From contig NZ_SSOM01000069.1 of assembly GCF_029871235.1 (NCBI RefSeq), forward strand, positions 62,001 through 126,000: DNA of 64,000 nucleotides. Direction: 5' to 3'. Source of the stretch: Pseudomonas sp. BN411 (lineage in GTDB: Bacteria > Pseudomonadota > Gammaproteobacteria > Pseudomonadales > Pseudomonadaceae). The translations under genes were made by a program, and so were the position numbers. This document shows, one piece after another, positions 8,148-16,638 of this stretch (positions are counted from its first letter, which is position 1; each line of letters starts with the position of its first letter). The notes under the pieces are model-generated. The model did no database searches. It worked only from the letters and a program-made list of their open reading frames with translations, and was not told where the DNA came from.

Positions 8148-9416
8148 TCAGAAACGATAGGTCAGCTGCGCACCCAGGCCGTGGGCGCTGTTCTTGTAGG
8201 TGGCGCGATAGGCCCCCTTGCTGGCGTTGACCTGGTTGATGTCGGTGTCTTCTTCCTTCAGGTAGGAGTAGGCGACATCGACGGTCACGTCGTCGTTCGG
8301 GCTCCAGGCGGCACCCAGGCTGAAGATCTTGCGGTCGTCAGTGGGGATGCGCGGCGAACGGAACTCGTTGCGGGCCGGGGACTGGTCGTAGGCCAGGCCG
8401 GCACGCAGGACCCACTGCTGGTTCAGCTTGTAGGCGGCGCCGACGGCATAGGACCAGGTGTCACGCCAGTCCTGTTCTTCGGTGATGGTGCCGAGGGCCG
8501 GGGCCAGCAGGCCGCGAACGCCTTCGTTCTCCACTTTGATCTCTTCCAGGCGGCTCCAGCGGGTCCAGGTGCTGCCGGCGTAGAGGGTCCAGCTGTCGTT
8601 CAGGTCGTGGGTGACGGAGAAGTCGACCGATTCCGGGGTTTCCAGCTCCAGGGAGGCGTCGTACTTACCTGCGGAACTGCCCAGTACCGGGCCGCTGCCG
8701 GAAACGGTGGTGTCGCCTTTCAGCTTGTAATCCACCTTGGAGTGGTAGGTCAGGCCGAAGCGGGTGCGTGCGTCCAGCTCGAAGAGCACGCCGGCGTTGA
8801 AGCCCACTGCGGTGTCATCGCCCTTGACCTTCACCTTGCCGTCGTTGCGGCCCGGGGACAGCGGGTTGAGGACCGCGGAAGTCAGTTCACCGTCGATACG
8901 GTTGATGGTGGGGCCGAAGCCGACCGACAGCTGGTCGTTGATGCGGTAGCTGACCGTGGGCTGCAGGGTGATCACGCGCACTTCGCTCTTGTCGCCGTAA
9001 TAACGGCCGGCGAAGCCGGTTTCGTAGTCGGTGATCAGGCCGAAGGGCACGTACATGCCGAGACCGAAGGACCATTTGTCGTCGATCGGCTTGACGTAAT
9101 AACCCATCGGTACGCCCACGGTGGGAACCATGTCGCCGTCGTTGCTGCCGCCGAAGGTGCCGCGGGCATCGTCGATGTCGGTCCTGGCGAAGATGGCGGC
9201 GGCGCCGACGCTCACCTGCTCGCGCTTGATGCGGGCCATGCCGGCGGGGTTGCCGTACACGGTGGTGGCGTCATCGGCGGAGGACGAACGGCCGGCGAAG
9301 GCGGTACCCATGCCGCTGACGCTTTGCTCGTTGAGGGCAAAGCCAGCGGCCAGGCTGTAGCTGGAAGCGGCGCTGACGGCCAGGGCGAGGGCGGTCTTGA
9401 AGACTCTGCTTATCAC
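8148..9416 (-). CDS. Outer-membrane long-chain fatty acid/hydrophobic transport protein (FadL family)
   Basis: 422 residues with a GTG start (codon 2 ATA) behind a CAGGAG ribosome site. The signal peptide ends at YSLA/AGFALNEQSVSGMGTAFAG, the FadL N-terminal hatch consensus, followed by DDATTVYGNPAGMARI. The remainder has alternating beta-strand composition and ends in LTYRF with terminal Phe, as outer-membrane barrels do. It imports fatty acids or other hydrophobic compounds. The ligand is not predictable, and Pseudomonas genomes carry several paralogues. Confidence 0.93.
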   Translation of the reverse strand: MISRVFKTALALAVSAASSYSLAAGFALNEQSVSGMGTAFAGRSSSADDATTVYGNPAGMARIKREQVSVGAAAIFARTDIDDARGTFGGSNDGDMVPTVGVPMGYYVKPIDDKWSFGLGMYVPFGLITDYETGFAGRYYGDKSEVRVITLQPTVSYRINDQLSVGFGPTINRIDGELTSAVLNPLSPGRNDGKVKVKGDDTAVGFNAGVLFELDARTRFGLTYHSKVDYKLKGDTTVSGSGPVLGSSAGKYDASLELETPESVDFSVTHDLNDSWTLYAGSTWTRWSRLEEIKVENEGVRGLLAPALGTITEEQDWRDTWSYAVGAAYKLNQQWVLRAGLAYDQSPARNEFRSPRIPTDDRKIFSLGAAWSPNDDVTVDVAYSYLKEEDTDINQVNASKGAYRATYKNSAHGLGAQLTYRF

Positions 9417-9577
9417 GGTGAACTCCTGAGCGGTGGTGCAAAGGCCGGCACGCTAACAGGATTCAGGAGGCCTTTCCAGCTTGGCTGTTTTCGGCGAATT
9501 TCTTTGTAAGATTGTCGAACAATATAGAAATTGTCGGTATTTCCGCTGATCGTGCAAATTGCCTGGCACGGTAGTTC

Positions 9578-9593
9578 CTGACTGATCGGTCAG
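9578..9593. promoter_or_regulatory. Palindrome upstream of the fadL-family gene
   Basis: CTGACTGATCGGTCAG has complementary CTGAC/GTCAG ends and overlaps a second dyad (ACTGATCGGTCAGT). It sits just after the stop of the next minus-strand gene and about 160 bases before fadL. It resembles a TetR-type operator but could also be part of a weak hairpin; there is no T-tract. Confidence 0.35.
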
Positions 9594-9596
9594 TGA

Positions 9597-10076
9597 TCAG
9601 GCGACCTGGCTGAGTCCTCCGACATGGCGTTGCCAGGCGTCGATGAAGTCTCTCGGGCTGCCTTCGGGATGGAAGACCTGGCGCCAGATCATGGCCATGC
9701 CGATCAGGTCGTCGGCAGCGGGCAGCACCAGGACGCTCGACTCCACCAGCATCCAGGCGATGGCGGTGGCATAGCGCAGGTTGATGGTCAGCTCCAGGTG
9801 CGGTGCGGCGAGGAAGGCATGTTGGCTGGCCAGCCCGCGGACCTGGCTGGCGAGGTCCGGGTCGAGCGCCAGGTGATGGTCCCAGAGCTGCTGGTGGCGC
9901 TCGTCGCTGATGCCATAGAGGCCGCGTCCGTTGCCGCAGTCCAGGGTGGAGCCCAGTGCCGATTGGCATGCGGCGGCGCCCAGCAGGAGGGTTTCGGCGG
10001 TGGAGGAGGGGCGCTGCAGGTAATGCAACGTCGGTCGTATCACGTGCTGGCGGAGATCGCAGGCGGCTATTCCCAT
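9597..10076 (-). CDS. Conserved hypothetical protein, 159 residues
   Basis: Begins MGIAACDLRQHVIRPTLHYL after a GAGGG ribosome site. No signal peptide or membrane helix. Segments AETLLLGAAACQSALGS, GLYGISDERHQQLWDHHLAL and LELTINLRYATAIAWMLVES suggest a compact helical protein, loosely like small lysozyme-fold or phage-structural proteins, but I cannot name a family with confidence. It lies alone between fadL and sseA on the same strand. Confidence 0.65.
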   Translation of the reverse strand: MGIAACDLRQHVIRPTLHYLQRPSSTAETLLLGAAACQSALGSTLDCGNGRGLYGISDERHQQLWDHHLALDPDLASQVRGLASQHAFLAAPHLELTINLRYATAIAWMLVESSVLVLPAADDLIGMAMIWRQVFHPEGSPRDFIDAWQRHVGGLSQVA

Positions 10077-10261
10077 TTGGCCCTCGCGAAGGGTGCCGGC
10101 GGGGCTGGGGCGTTTTGGCAGCTTCTCGTCGTTCTAGGAAAGAGCCCCACCGGGAGCGGGGTTAGCCGCTCGATTTGAAGTCTAGTGGGAAATTTATGCT
10201 GTAAAGGCCTGTTTTTAAACCGATTCAGGCTTCTGGTTATTGTCTATATAGCTGGCTGTGA

Positions 10262-10313
10262 TTAAAAAACAGCCAGCAGGCAAGGGCCGCAAAGCCCCAT
10301 GCCTGCTGGCTTT
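10262..10313 (-). terminator. Rho-independent terminator after sseA
   Basis: On the minus strand AGCCAGCAGGCA, a loop, and TGCCTGCTGGCT are followed by GTTTTTTAAT. The 12-base stem begins about 8 bases after the sseA stop. Confidence 0.85.
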
Positions 10314-10318
10314 CTGCC

Positions 10319-11173
10319 TTATTCGCCCGTGGCCAGGGGACGGGAAGGGTTGGTGATCCACTCGCTCCAGGAACCGGCATAGAGCCGCGCCAGGGGATAG
10401 CCGGCCAGGCTCAGGGCGAAGAGGTTGTGGCAGGCGGTGACGCCCGAACCGCAGTAGGCCACCACCTCGTCCAGCGGGCGGTCGCCGATCAGGGCGGCAA
10501 AGCGTTGCTTGAGGGCGTCGGCCGGAAGGAATCGGCCGTCGCTGCCGAGATTGTCGGTGAAGGCCGTGCACTGGGCGCCGGGGATATGGCCGGCCACCGG
10601 GTCGATGGGTTCTACCTCGCCCTTGAAGCGCGGCAGGGCGCGGGCGTCCAGCAGGGTCAGGTTCGCATTGCCCAGACGTTGCTGGAGCGCATCGGCATCG
10701 ACCAGCAGGCTGGAATCGGGCTGTCCGGAGAAGGCGCCGGGTTGCGCTGTCGGCGTCACGGCCGTCAGCGGGAGCTCCGCGTCGCGCCAGGCCTTGAGGC
10801 CGCCATCCAGCAGGAACACGCCGTCGCGTTTGCCCAGCCAGGCCAGCAGCCACCAGGCGCGCGCGGCGAAGGCGCCGGGGCCGTCGTCGTAGAGCACAAC
10901 GGTGCTTTCAGCATCAATACCCCAGTTGCGCAGCTTCTCGGTCAGCGCTGTCGGGTCCGGCAGCGGATGGCGGCCGGTCACGCCCTTGGTCACCGGGCCG
11001 GACAGGTCGCGCTCCAGATCGGCAAAGCGAGCCTTGGGAATATGGCTCTCGGCATAGCTGCGCTGGCCGTAGGCCGGATCGTCGAGGGAGAAGCGGCAGT
11101 CGAGGATGACCAGGCCCGGTTCTTCCTGGCGGGCGCTGAGTTGGGCAGGGCTGATGAGTTGTGCGAGCGACAT
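10319..11173 (-). CDS. sseA: 3-mercaptopyruvate sulfurtransferase
   Basis: 284 residues with two rhodanese domains. The second holds the persulfide-forming Cys241 in AYCGSGVTACHN; the CGSGVTA loop is diagnostic of mercaptopyruvate rather than thiosulfate sulfurtransferases. It moves sulfur from 3-mercaptopyruvate, a cysteine transamination product, to cyanide or thiols in the cytoplasm. It follows metC on the same strand, with a GC hairpin between them, and the DecR-like regulator further up, making a cysteine/sulfur neighbourhood. Confidence 0.94.
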   Translation of the reverse strand: MSLAQLISPAQLSARQEEPGLVILDCRFSLDDPAYGQRSYAESHIPKARFADLERDLSGPVTKGVTGRHPLPDPTALTEKLRNWGIDAESTVVLYDDGPGAFAARAWWLLAWLGKRDGVFLLDGGLKAWRDAELPLTAVTPTAQPGAFSGQPDSSLLVDADALQQRLGNANLTLLDARALPRFKGEVEPIDPVAGHIPGAQCTAFTDNLGSDGRFLPADALKQRFAALIGDRPLDEVVAYCGSGVTACHNLFALSLAGYPLARLYAGSWSEWITNPSRPLATGE

Positions 11174-11249
11174 GGCGGGGTCCTTGTCGTGACCATTGTT
11201 GTGGCAAGCATCATAAGGACGCCCGCACAGACTGTCGCGCGCTATCGGC

Positions 11250-11272
11250 GGCGGCGCGGAAGCCGCGCCGCC
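11250..11272 (-). terminator. GC-rich hairpin after metC
   Basis: GGCGGCGCGG, AAG, CCGCGCCGCC: a perfect 10-base stem with a 3-base loop, eight bases beyond the metC stop. No T-tract follows on the minus strand, so it may stabilise the 3' end or pause transcription rather than terminate it fully. Confidence 0.5.
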
Positions 11273-11279
11273 CGTGGGG

Positions 11280-12455
11280 TCAGCGGCAGGCGGCGCGCAG
11301 GCGCTGGAAGCCGGCGTCGAGGTCCGCGATCAGGTCATCCGGATGCTCCAGGCCGATGTGCAGGCGCACCAGCGGGCCATCGGTCTTCCAGGTGGTAGCG
11401 CTGCGGTGGGCGCTGGGATTGGTCAGCAGGATCAAGCTCTCAAAACCGCCCCAGCTGTAACCCATACCGAACAGTTGCATGCCATCGAGCATGGCGCGCA
11501 TCGCCTGTTCGGGCATCGCCTTGAATTCCACGCTGAAGAGACCGCAGGCGCCAGTGAAGTCGCGCTTCCACAGTTCGTGGCCGGGCGCGCCGGGCAAGGC
11601 GGGGTAGAGGATGCGTGCCACTTCCGGCTGCTCGGCTAGCCACTGGGTCACTTTCTCCGCGTTGCGCTGGTGGCGCTCCAGGCGGGTCGAGAGGGTGCGC
11701 AGGCCACGCAGGGCCAGGTAGGCGTCGTCGGCGCTGACCGACAGGCCGAGCTGCTTGTAGAAGCCGCGCACCTGCGGGAAGAGCGCCTCGGTGGTCATGA
11801 TCACGCCCATCAGCACATCCGAGTGGCCGACGATGTACTTGGTGGCGGCATGGATGGAGATATCCACACCGTGCTTGAAGGAGGCGAAATGCACCGGCGT
11901 GCCCCAGGTGTTGTCGATCATCACCAGCGCACCGTGGGCGTGGGCCACTTCGGCGATGCTGGGCACGTCCTGCACTTCGAAGGTCAGCGAGCCGGGCGAT
12001 TCGAGGAACACCACACGGGTGTTGGGACGCATCAGCTCGGCGATGCCGCCGCCGATCAGCGGGTCGTAGTAGGTGGTCTCGATGCCGAAGCGCTTCAGGG
12101 TTTCGTCGCAGAACGCGCGGGTCGGGTCGTACACCGAGTCGGTCATCAGCAGGTGATCACCGGGCTTGAGGGTGGCCAGCAGGGCGGTGGTCAGGGCGCT
12201 CAGGCCGCTAGGGGTGAGCATGGCCCCGTAGGCGCCTTCCAGTTCGGCCAGGGCGGTTTCCAGCGAACGGGTCGTGGGGTTGCCGTGGCGGCCGTAGGTG
12301 TTGAGGGTGCCGTTCTGCGCGTGCAGGGCTTCCACGCTGGGGAAGAGCAGGGTGGAGGCGCGGTAGACCGGGGTGTTCACGGTCCCGCCGACCCGGCCCC
12401 GTTCACGGCCTTCATGGGCCAGCAGCGTTTCGAGATGCAGCTTGCGTTCGTCCAC
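11280..12455 (-). CDS. metC: Cystathionine beta-lyase
   Basis: 391 residues, a PLP enzyme of the Cys/Met-metabolism family. The cofactor lysine is Lys206 in HAATKYIVGHSDVLMG, preceded by VMIDNTWGTP, which carries the conserved Asp. It cleaves cystathionine to homocysteine, pyruvate and ammonia; members also desulfhydrate cysteine. The YRASTLLFPS N-terminus and the SWGGFESL segment support MetC over gamma-synthase types. The gene lies downstream of a DecR-like regulator, with AT-rich palindromes in the gap, which points to cysteine-responsive control. Confidence 0.92.
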   Translation of the reverse strand: MDERKLHLETLLAHEGRERGRVGGTVNTPVYRASTLLFPSVEALHAQNGTLNTYGRHGNPTTRSLETALAELEGAYGAMLTPSGLSALTTALLATLKPGDHLLMTDSVYDPTRAFCDETLKRFGIETTYYDPLIGGGIAELMRPNTRVVFLESPGSLTFEVQDVPSIAEVAHAHGALVMIDNTWGTPVHFASFKHGVDISIHAATKYIVGHSDVLMGVIMTTEALFPQVRGFYKQLGLSVSADDAYLALRGLRTLSTRLERHQRNAEKVTQWLAEQPEVARILYPALPGAPGHELWKRDFTGACGLFSVEFKAMPEQAMRAMLDGMQLFGMGYSWGGFESLILLTNPSAHRSATTWKTDGPLVRLHIGLEHPDDLIADLDAGFQRLRAACR

Positions 12456-12598
12456 CTGGGTGTACCTCTGGATCGGGATAGCGAAATGGAGCAGTGCCTG
12501 CCTGGAGCGGAAGGCGTCCGGGATGGCGAAAAGATTACCGATGGATGCGGGGAATTTCTTTGCTTTGATTTGCTGGGAATACCGGTGAGGTGGAAATA

Positions 12599-12628
12599 AT
12601 TTCTACTGATTTATTTCTAAGTAGAAAT
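12599..12628. promoter_or_regulatory. AT-rich dyads upstream of metC (candidate DecR/Lrp-type operator)
   Basis: ATTTCTAAGTAGAAAT at 12613-12628 is a dyad with 7-base arms, and a further ATTTCTACT half-site lies at 12599-12607, giving nested inverted repeats. The segment is strikingly AT-rich for this genome. It lies in the 203-base gap between the regulator gene and metC, about 145-170 bases before the metC start. Lrp-family proteins bind degenerate AT-rich dyads of this sort. Confidence 0.55.
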
Positions 12629-12658
12629 ATTTTTCAAAAGATGGCGCTGACGGGGAAG

Positions 12659-13135
12659 TCATGAGTCGATGGCCTGCGTCAGGTGGTCCAGGGGCAGCGC
12701 TGTGGTGTGTTTGATCACTTCCATGGCGAAGCCGGAACTGACGTCGGACAGGTCGGCCACCCGTATCAGTCGCTTGTACACCGCGTCATAGCCCTTGATG
12801 TCCGGCACCACGATCTTCAGCAGGTAATCGACGTCGCCGGTCATGCGGTAGATCTCGACGATCTCCGGGATGTCACGGGTGCCTTCGATGAACTGCCGGG
12901 TCCAGTCGTCGCTGTGGCGGCTGGTGCGGATGGTGACGAATACCGTGACCCCGAGCTTGAGACGCTCGGCATCGCAGAGCGCCACCTGCCGGGTGATCAC
13001 GCCGTCCTCGCGCAGCTTCTGCAGGCGCCGCCAGCAGGGCGTGGGGGAGAGGTTCACCGCTTCGGCCAGCTCTGCAAGGGAAATGGAGGCGTCCTGCTGC
13101 AGGAGGGAGATGATCTGCAGGTCTTTCTTGTCCAT
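12659..13135 (-). CDS. Lrp/AsnC family regulator, DecR-like
   Basis: 158 residues. The N-terminal HTH is IISLLQQDASISLAELAEAV followed by NLSPTPCWRRLQKLREDGVI; the C-terminal RAM effector domain follows (VEIYRMTGDVDYLLKIVV) and it ends SSGFAMEVIKHTTALPLDHL. This pattern closely follows E. coli DecR (YbaO), the activator of cysteine detoxification. The start is the ATG of MDKKDLQ. Placement directly upstream of metC and near sseA supports a role in cysteine or sulfur-amino-acid sensing. A leucine-responsive role is less likely. Confidence 0.88.
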   Translation of the reverse strand: MDKKDLQIISLLQQDASISLAELAEAVNLSPTPCWRRLQKLREDGVITRQVALCDAERLKLGVTVFVTIRTSRHSDDWTRQFIEGTRDIPEIVEIYRMTGDVDYLLKIVVPDIKGYDAVYKRLIRVADLSDVSSGFAMEVIKHTTALPLDHLTQAIDS

Positions 13136-13261
13136 GGGCTGGGTCCGTGGCGGGTGCGTTTGGTCAGGAGGCTGGCGGGCCAAGTGTGTCGAAACAATGA
13201 CAATCGGCATCATAAGGTCACCCGTGCATGAAGTCGCGCCGGGAGAAGATGGGAGAGCCCG

Positions 13262-14071
13262 ATGCCAAGCCTGCAAATACTGAGTGAACGTGCCTCGCTG
13301 ATCCGCCGCCTGGGCGTGATCCTGGGGACCTTGTCGGTGGTCCTCTACTACTGCTGCAAGGTTCTGGTACGTGCGCCAATGAAGCGCCTCGACCGCGCCT
13401 GCGTGGACCGCTATACGCGTGCCATGTCGCGCCTGCTGCTGCGCCTGGTACGCATGGACCTGTCGGTGCACGGTGCGATTCCCGACTTCAACGATGGCCG
13501 CCGCTACCTGATCCTCTGCAGCCATTCCAGCCACTACGACATTCCGGCCAGCTTCGTTGCCCTGCCTGGGTCGATCCGCATGCTGGCGAAGAAGGAGCTG
13601 TTCCGCATCCCCTTCCTCGGCCCGGCCATGCGTGCTGCCGAGTTCCCCTCCATCGACCGGCACAACCGCCGCCAGGCCCTGGCGGATCTGGAAACCGCGC
13701 GGCGCATGATGGAGAGCGGCATCGTCCTCTGGGCCGCACCCGAAGGCACCCGCTCCGACGATGGCCGTCTGTTGAAGTTCAAGAAGGGCTGCTTCCATCT
13801 GGCCCTGGATACTGACGCGGTGATCATCCCGGTATCCATTCGTGGCATTCACCGCGTGCTGCCGGCCCGCACCTTCCGCCTGAACCTGGGGCAGAAGGTG
13901 GAAGTGCATGTGGGCGAACCCATCGACGCCAGCCGGTACGACGCGACGCGGCTCGGCGAGCTGATGGCGGATACCCGAGGGCGGATGCAGGGGCTTCTGG
14001 GGCAGGACGTTGGTGACACTACGAGTTCTGTAGAGGCGACTTCCCACCTGCCGCCAGCGCGAGCCTTGTAA
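13262..14071 (+). CDS. Lysophospholipid (1-acylglycerol-3-phosphate) acyltransferase family protein
   Basis: 269 residues. A hydrophobic N-terminal anchor (LGVILGTLSVVLYYCCKVLV) is followed by the PlsC domain. Motif I, H-x4-D, is CSHSSHYDIP near residues 86-91. Motif III is APEGTRS near residue 160, and VIIPVSIRG provides motif IV. It acylates a lysophospholipid or related acceptor at the inner membrane. The family is broad (PlsC, OlsA, lyso-ornithine lipid types) and the acceptor cannot be fixed from sequence. It is transcribed divergently from the DecR-like gene. Confidence 0.88.
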   Translation: MPSLQILSERASLIRRLGVILGTLSVVLYYCCKVLVRAPMKRLDRACVDRYTRAMSRLLLRLVRMDLSVHGAIPDFNDGRRYLILCSHSSHYDIPASFVALPGSIRMLAKKELFRIPFLGPAMRAAEFPSIDRHNRRQALADLETARRMMESGIVLWAAPEGTRSDDGRLLKFKKGCFHLALDTDAVIIPVSIRGIHRVLPARTFRLNLGQKVEVHVGEPIDASRYDATRLGELMADTRGRMQGLLGQDVGDTTSSVEATSHLPPARAL

Positions 14072-14080
14072 GCAGGCAAT

Positions 14081-14143
14081 GTAGGAGCGAGCTTGCTCGC
14101 GAAGCTCTTGAGCTCGCCCGTTCGCGAGCAAGCTCGCTCCTAC
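14081..14143. repeat. GTAGGAGC-type inverted repeat
   Basis: GTAGGAGCGAGCTTGCTCGC, a 22-base spacer, and the inverted GCGAGCAAGCTCGCTCCTAC. Same family as 169-228 with compensating changes in the stem (GAGCGAG instead of GAGCCAG), showing that base pairing rather than sequence is kept. It separates two converging genes and may serve as a bidirectional terminator. Confidence 0.85.
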
Positions 14144-14178
14144 ATGTTCGATGTCCCCGTGAGAGAGCCTTCCGTGCC

Positions 14179-15240
14179 TCAGCGAATCTTCAACTTGCCG
14201 ATCCGGTCATTGTCCAGACTACCCAGGTACAGGTAGTCCCCCACCGGCTTGGCCGACGTGACCATGCGCAGGTGGGTGCCGCTGGTGTCGTGCAGGCTGT
14301 GGACGATCTCGCCTTTCTCGTTCAGTTGCAGCACCAGGCCGTAGGGCACCGGCTTGGGCCAGAACATGCGCGGCAGCTTGGCGATCTGCGCCTTCAGCCA
14401 GGGCTGGGTGTGGAGGAAATCGGCGTCGGCCTTGCGCGGGGTGGGCAGGGCGACCCAGAAGTTGCCCTGGTGGTCGCCCTGGAGGTTGTCCGGCAGGCCC
14501 GGCAGGTTGTCGATGAAGACGTCGTGGGTGCCGGCCTTTTCGCCGCTCAGCCAGTAGCGGGTGATGCGGTAGCGGTAGGTCTCGTTGACCAGCACGAAGT
14601 CCTCGTTGGCCGACAGGGCCACGCCATTGGCGAAGTAGAGGTCCTTGAGCAGCACCTCGGTCTTGCCGGTCACCGGGTCGAAACGCATCAGGCGGCCATG
14701 GGGGCGGGCCTCCAGCAGGTCGAGGAGGTAATCCGGCTGCTGGAACCTGCTGGACGCGTCGGTGAAATAGATGCGGCCGTCCTGGGCGATGTCCAGGTCG
14801 TCGGTAAAGCGGAAGGGCACGCCGTCGGCCTCGGTGGCCAGAACGGTGATCTTGCCTTGCGGGTCGATGCGCAGCAGGCCCTTGTAGGCGTCGCCGACGA
14901 TCAGGTTGCCGGCGGCATCGAAGTCCATGCCCAGCGGGCGGCCGCCCGTTTCGACGAAGGTTTCCACCTCGCCCTTCTCGCTGATGCGCACGATTCGACC
15001 GTCGTGCAGGCCAGCGTAGAGGCGGCCCTGGCCGTCGACAGCGGTGTCTTCCGGTCCGTGTACCTGGCCCTGGGCAACCAGCTCGGCCTTCATCAGGGTG
15101 TCGTTGGGCTCCAGTACGCCGGTCATGGTCGGTGCCTTGGGTGCGTCCCAGGCCAGCGGGTCGATGGGGGAGGGCGTGACGGCGAGGTAGACCGCCACGG
15201 CGGCGATCAGCAGGGCGAGCACGCCCAGCAGCTTCTTCAT
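14179..15240 (-). CDS. SMP-30/strictosidine-synthase-like beta-propeller protein
   Basis: 353 residues. One N-terminal hydrophobic segment (LLGVLALLIAAVAVYLAV) serves as signal anchor. A six-bladed propeller follows, with repeated DG-G-I-YV type strands: GPEDTAVDGQGRLYAGLHDG, RPLGMDFDAAGNLIVGD, FTDDLDIAQDGRIYFTDASS and FANGVALSANEDFVLVNET. This is the pattern of strictosidine synthase/APMAP relatives, many of which are lactonases or arylesterases. Calcium ligands would come from the Glu/Asn/Asp loop positions. The substrate is unknown, and a periplasmic, membrane-tethered location is inferred. Confidence 0.8.
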   Translation of the reverse strand: MKKLLGVLALLIAAVAVYLAVTPSPIDPLAWDAPKAPTMTGVLEPNDTLMKAELVAQGQVHGPEDTAVDGQGRLYAGLHDGRIVRISEKGEVETFVETGGRPLGMDFDAAGNLIVGDAYKGLLRIDPQGKITVLATEADGVPFRFTDDLDIAQDGRIYFTDASSRFQQPDYLLDLLEARPHGRLMRFDPVTGKTEVLLKDLYFANGVALSANEDFVLVNETYRYRITRYWLSGEKAGTHDVFIDNLPGLPDNLQGDHQGNFWVALPTPRKADADFLHTQPWLKAQIAKLPRMFWPKPVPYGLVLQLNEKGEIVHSLHDTSGTHLRMVTSAKPVGDYLYLGSLDNDRIGKLKIR

Positions 15241-15654
15241 CTTCTTGTATCCGTTGAGGTGGGGTGATGGCCGGGGCCTATTGTTCTGCGCGGGCTTTTT
15301 AGCAGCCGCCCGAGGCCGGCGCCAGGGCTGAATGTTGCGCCATCAGACAGACCGCGGTTGACAGTGCAGGGGCGGACTGAGCAGTATCGGTGCCTCGCTT
15401 GATCCAACCGAGCTTTTCAATGTCCGCAATCGCCCACTCCGCCGTATCTGCCCTGGCCCTCCCGGCCCAGGCGTCGGCCTATGGCGTTACCGCGGGCAAG
15501 AAATCCAAGAAACAGTCGCTCATTTGACCGGGGCGCGCTGTCCCGTCAGATGGGCTGACAGGACAGTAGGCGTGAACCGGGTCTTCCCCCCTTCGAATCT
15601 CCTCCCTGCATCCCTCCGACGGTGACTCTGACGGTCAGCCAAAGGAGATCTGCA
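15241..15654. other. 414-base intergenic region with hairpin and a doubtful 35-codon frame
   Basis: No convincing gene. An open frame at 15420-15527 on the plus strand could encode 35 residues with a signal-like stretch (SAVSALALPAQASAYG) and a lysine-rich tail, but it lacks a clear ribosome site. Just after it, at 15538-15566, CTGTCCCGTCAG-ATGGG-CTGACAGGACAG forms a stem matched at 11 of 12 positions. AAAGGAGA at 15641-15648 is the ribosome site of the DapA-like gene. Confidence 0.4.
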
Positions 15655-16509
15655 ATGCCTGTGTTTTCTGGAATCTGGGTTGCCCTGGTGACCCCCTTCA
15701 ACGATGGCGCCATCGACTTCCCCGCCCTGCGCCGCCTGGCCCGGCACCTGCTGGATGAAGGCGTTGCCGGACTGGTGGCCTGCGGCACCACGGGAGAAGC
15801 AGCGGCGCTGTCGAAGGACGAGCAACTGGCGGTGCTGGACGCGCTGCTGGAAGAGGTGCCCGGCGACCGCCTGGTGATGGGGCTGGCGGGTAACAACCTG
15901 GCCGAGCTGCTGGCTTTCCAGCGCGAGGTGCAGCGTCGTCCCATCGCCGGCGTGCTGGTGCCGGCGCCTTACTACATCCGCCCGTCACAGGAAGGCCTGC
16001 TGGCCTGGTTCGGCGCCATCGCCGATGCCTCCAGCGTGCCGGTGATCCTGTATGACATCCCCTACCGCACCGGCGTACGCCTGGAACTGGCCACCCTGCG
16101 CCAGCTCGCCCGCCACCCCCGGATCGTGGCCATCAAGGACTGCGGCGGCAACCCGGAAACCACCCTGGCGCTGATCGCCGACGGCGAGCTGGATGTGCTG
16201 ACCGGCGAAGACGGGCAGATCTTCACCACCCTGTGCATGGGCGGTCGTGGCGCGATCGCGGCGTCGGCGCATATCCACCCGCGCCAGTTCGTGAAAATGG
16301 CCGAATGCATCGGCAAAGGTGAACTTGAGGCCGCGCGTGCGATCTTCCAGAAAATACAGCCTCTGATTCGCTTGGCCTTCGCCGAACCCAATCCGGCCCC
16401 GGTGAAAAGCCTGCTGGCGATGCAGGGGCTGATCCGCGACGAGTTGCGCCAGCCCATGCAACCCAGTTCCGAAGCCCTGTTGCAGCGGCTGCGCACGGAA
16501 CTGGCCTAG
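15655..16509 (+). CDS. Dihydrodipicolinate synthase/N-acetylneuraminate lyase family aldolase (DapA-like)
   Basis: 284 residues, a TIM-barrel class I aldolase. Visible family marks: CGTTGEAAALS near residue 45, YDIPYRTG with the catalytic tyrosine near residue 130, and the Schiff-base lysine in IVAIKDCGG near residue 160. ALVTPF near the N-terminus is typical of 4-hydroxy-tetrahydrodipicolinate synthase. It may be a DapA (lysine biosynthesis) or a paralogue acting on another 2-oxoacid; Pseudomonas has several. There is no lysine gene next to it. The start follows a strong AAAGGAGA site. Confidence 0.85.
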   Translation: MPVFSGIWVALVTPFNDGAIDFPALRRLARHLLDEGVAGLVACGTTGEAAALSKDEQLAVLDALLEEVPGDRLVMGLAGNNLAELLAFQREVQRRPIAGVLVPAPYYIRPSQEGLLAWFGAIADASSVPVILYDIPYRTGVRLELATLRQLARHPRIVAIKDCGGNPETTLALIADGELDVLTGEDGQIFTTLCMGGRGAIAASAHIHPRQFVKMAECIGKGELEAARAIFQKIQPLIRLAFAEPNPAPVKSLLAMQGLIRDELRQPMQPSSEALLQRLRTELA

Positions 16510-16638
16510 GTTATGTACAAAACCTTGGCGCTCGCCCGCCCCCTGCGGACCGGCAGCGGCGGGGCGGGAGTGATGCAAGGCGCGAAGCGATGACCCGGCG
16601 CGATATATACTGCGCGCCACTGATTCAAGGAGAGCCCT

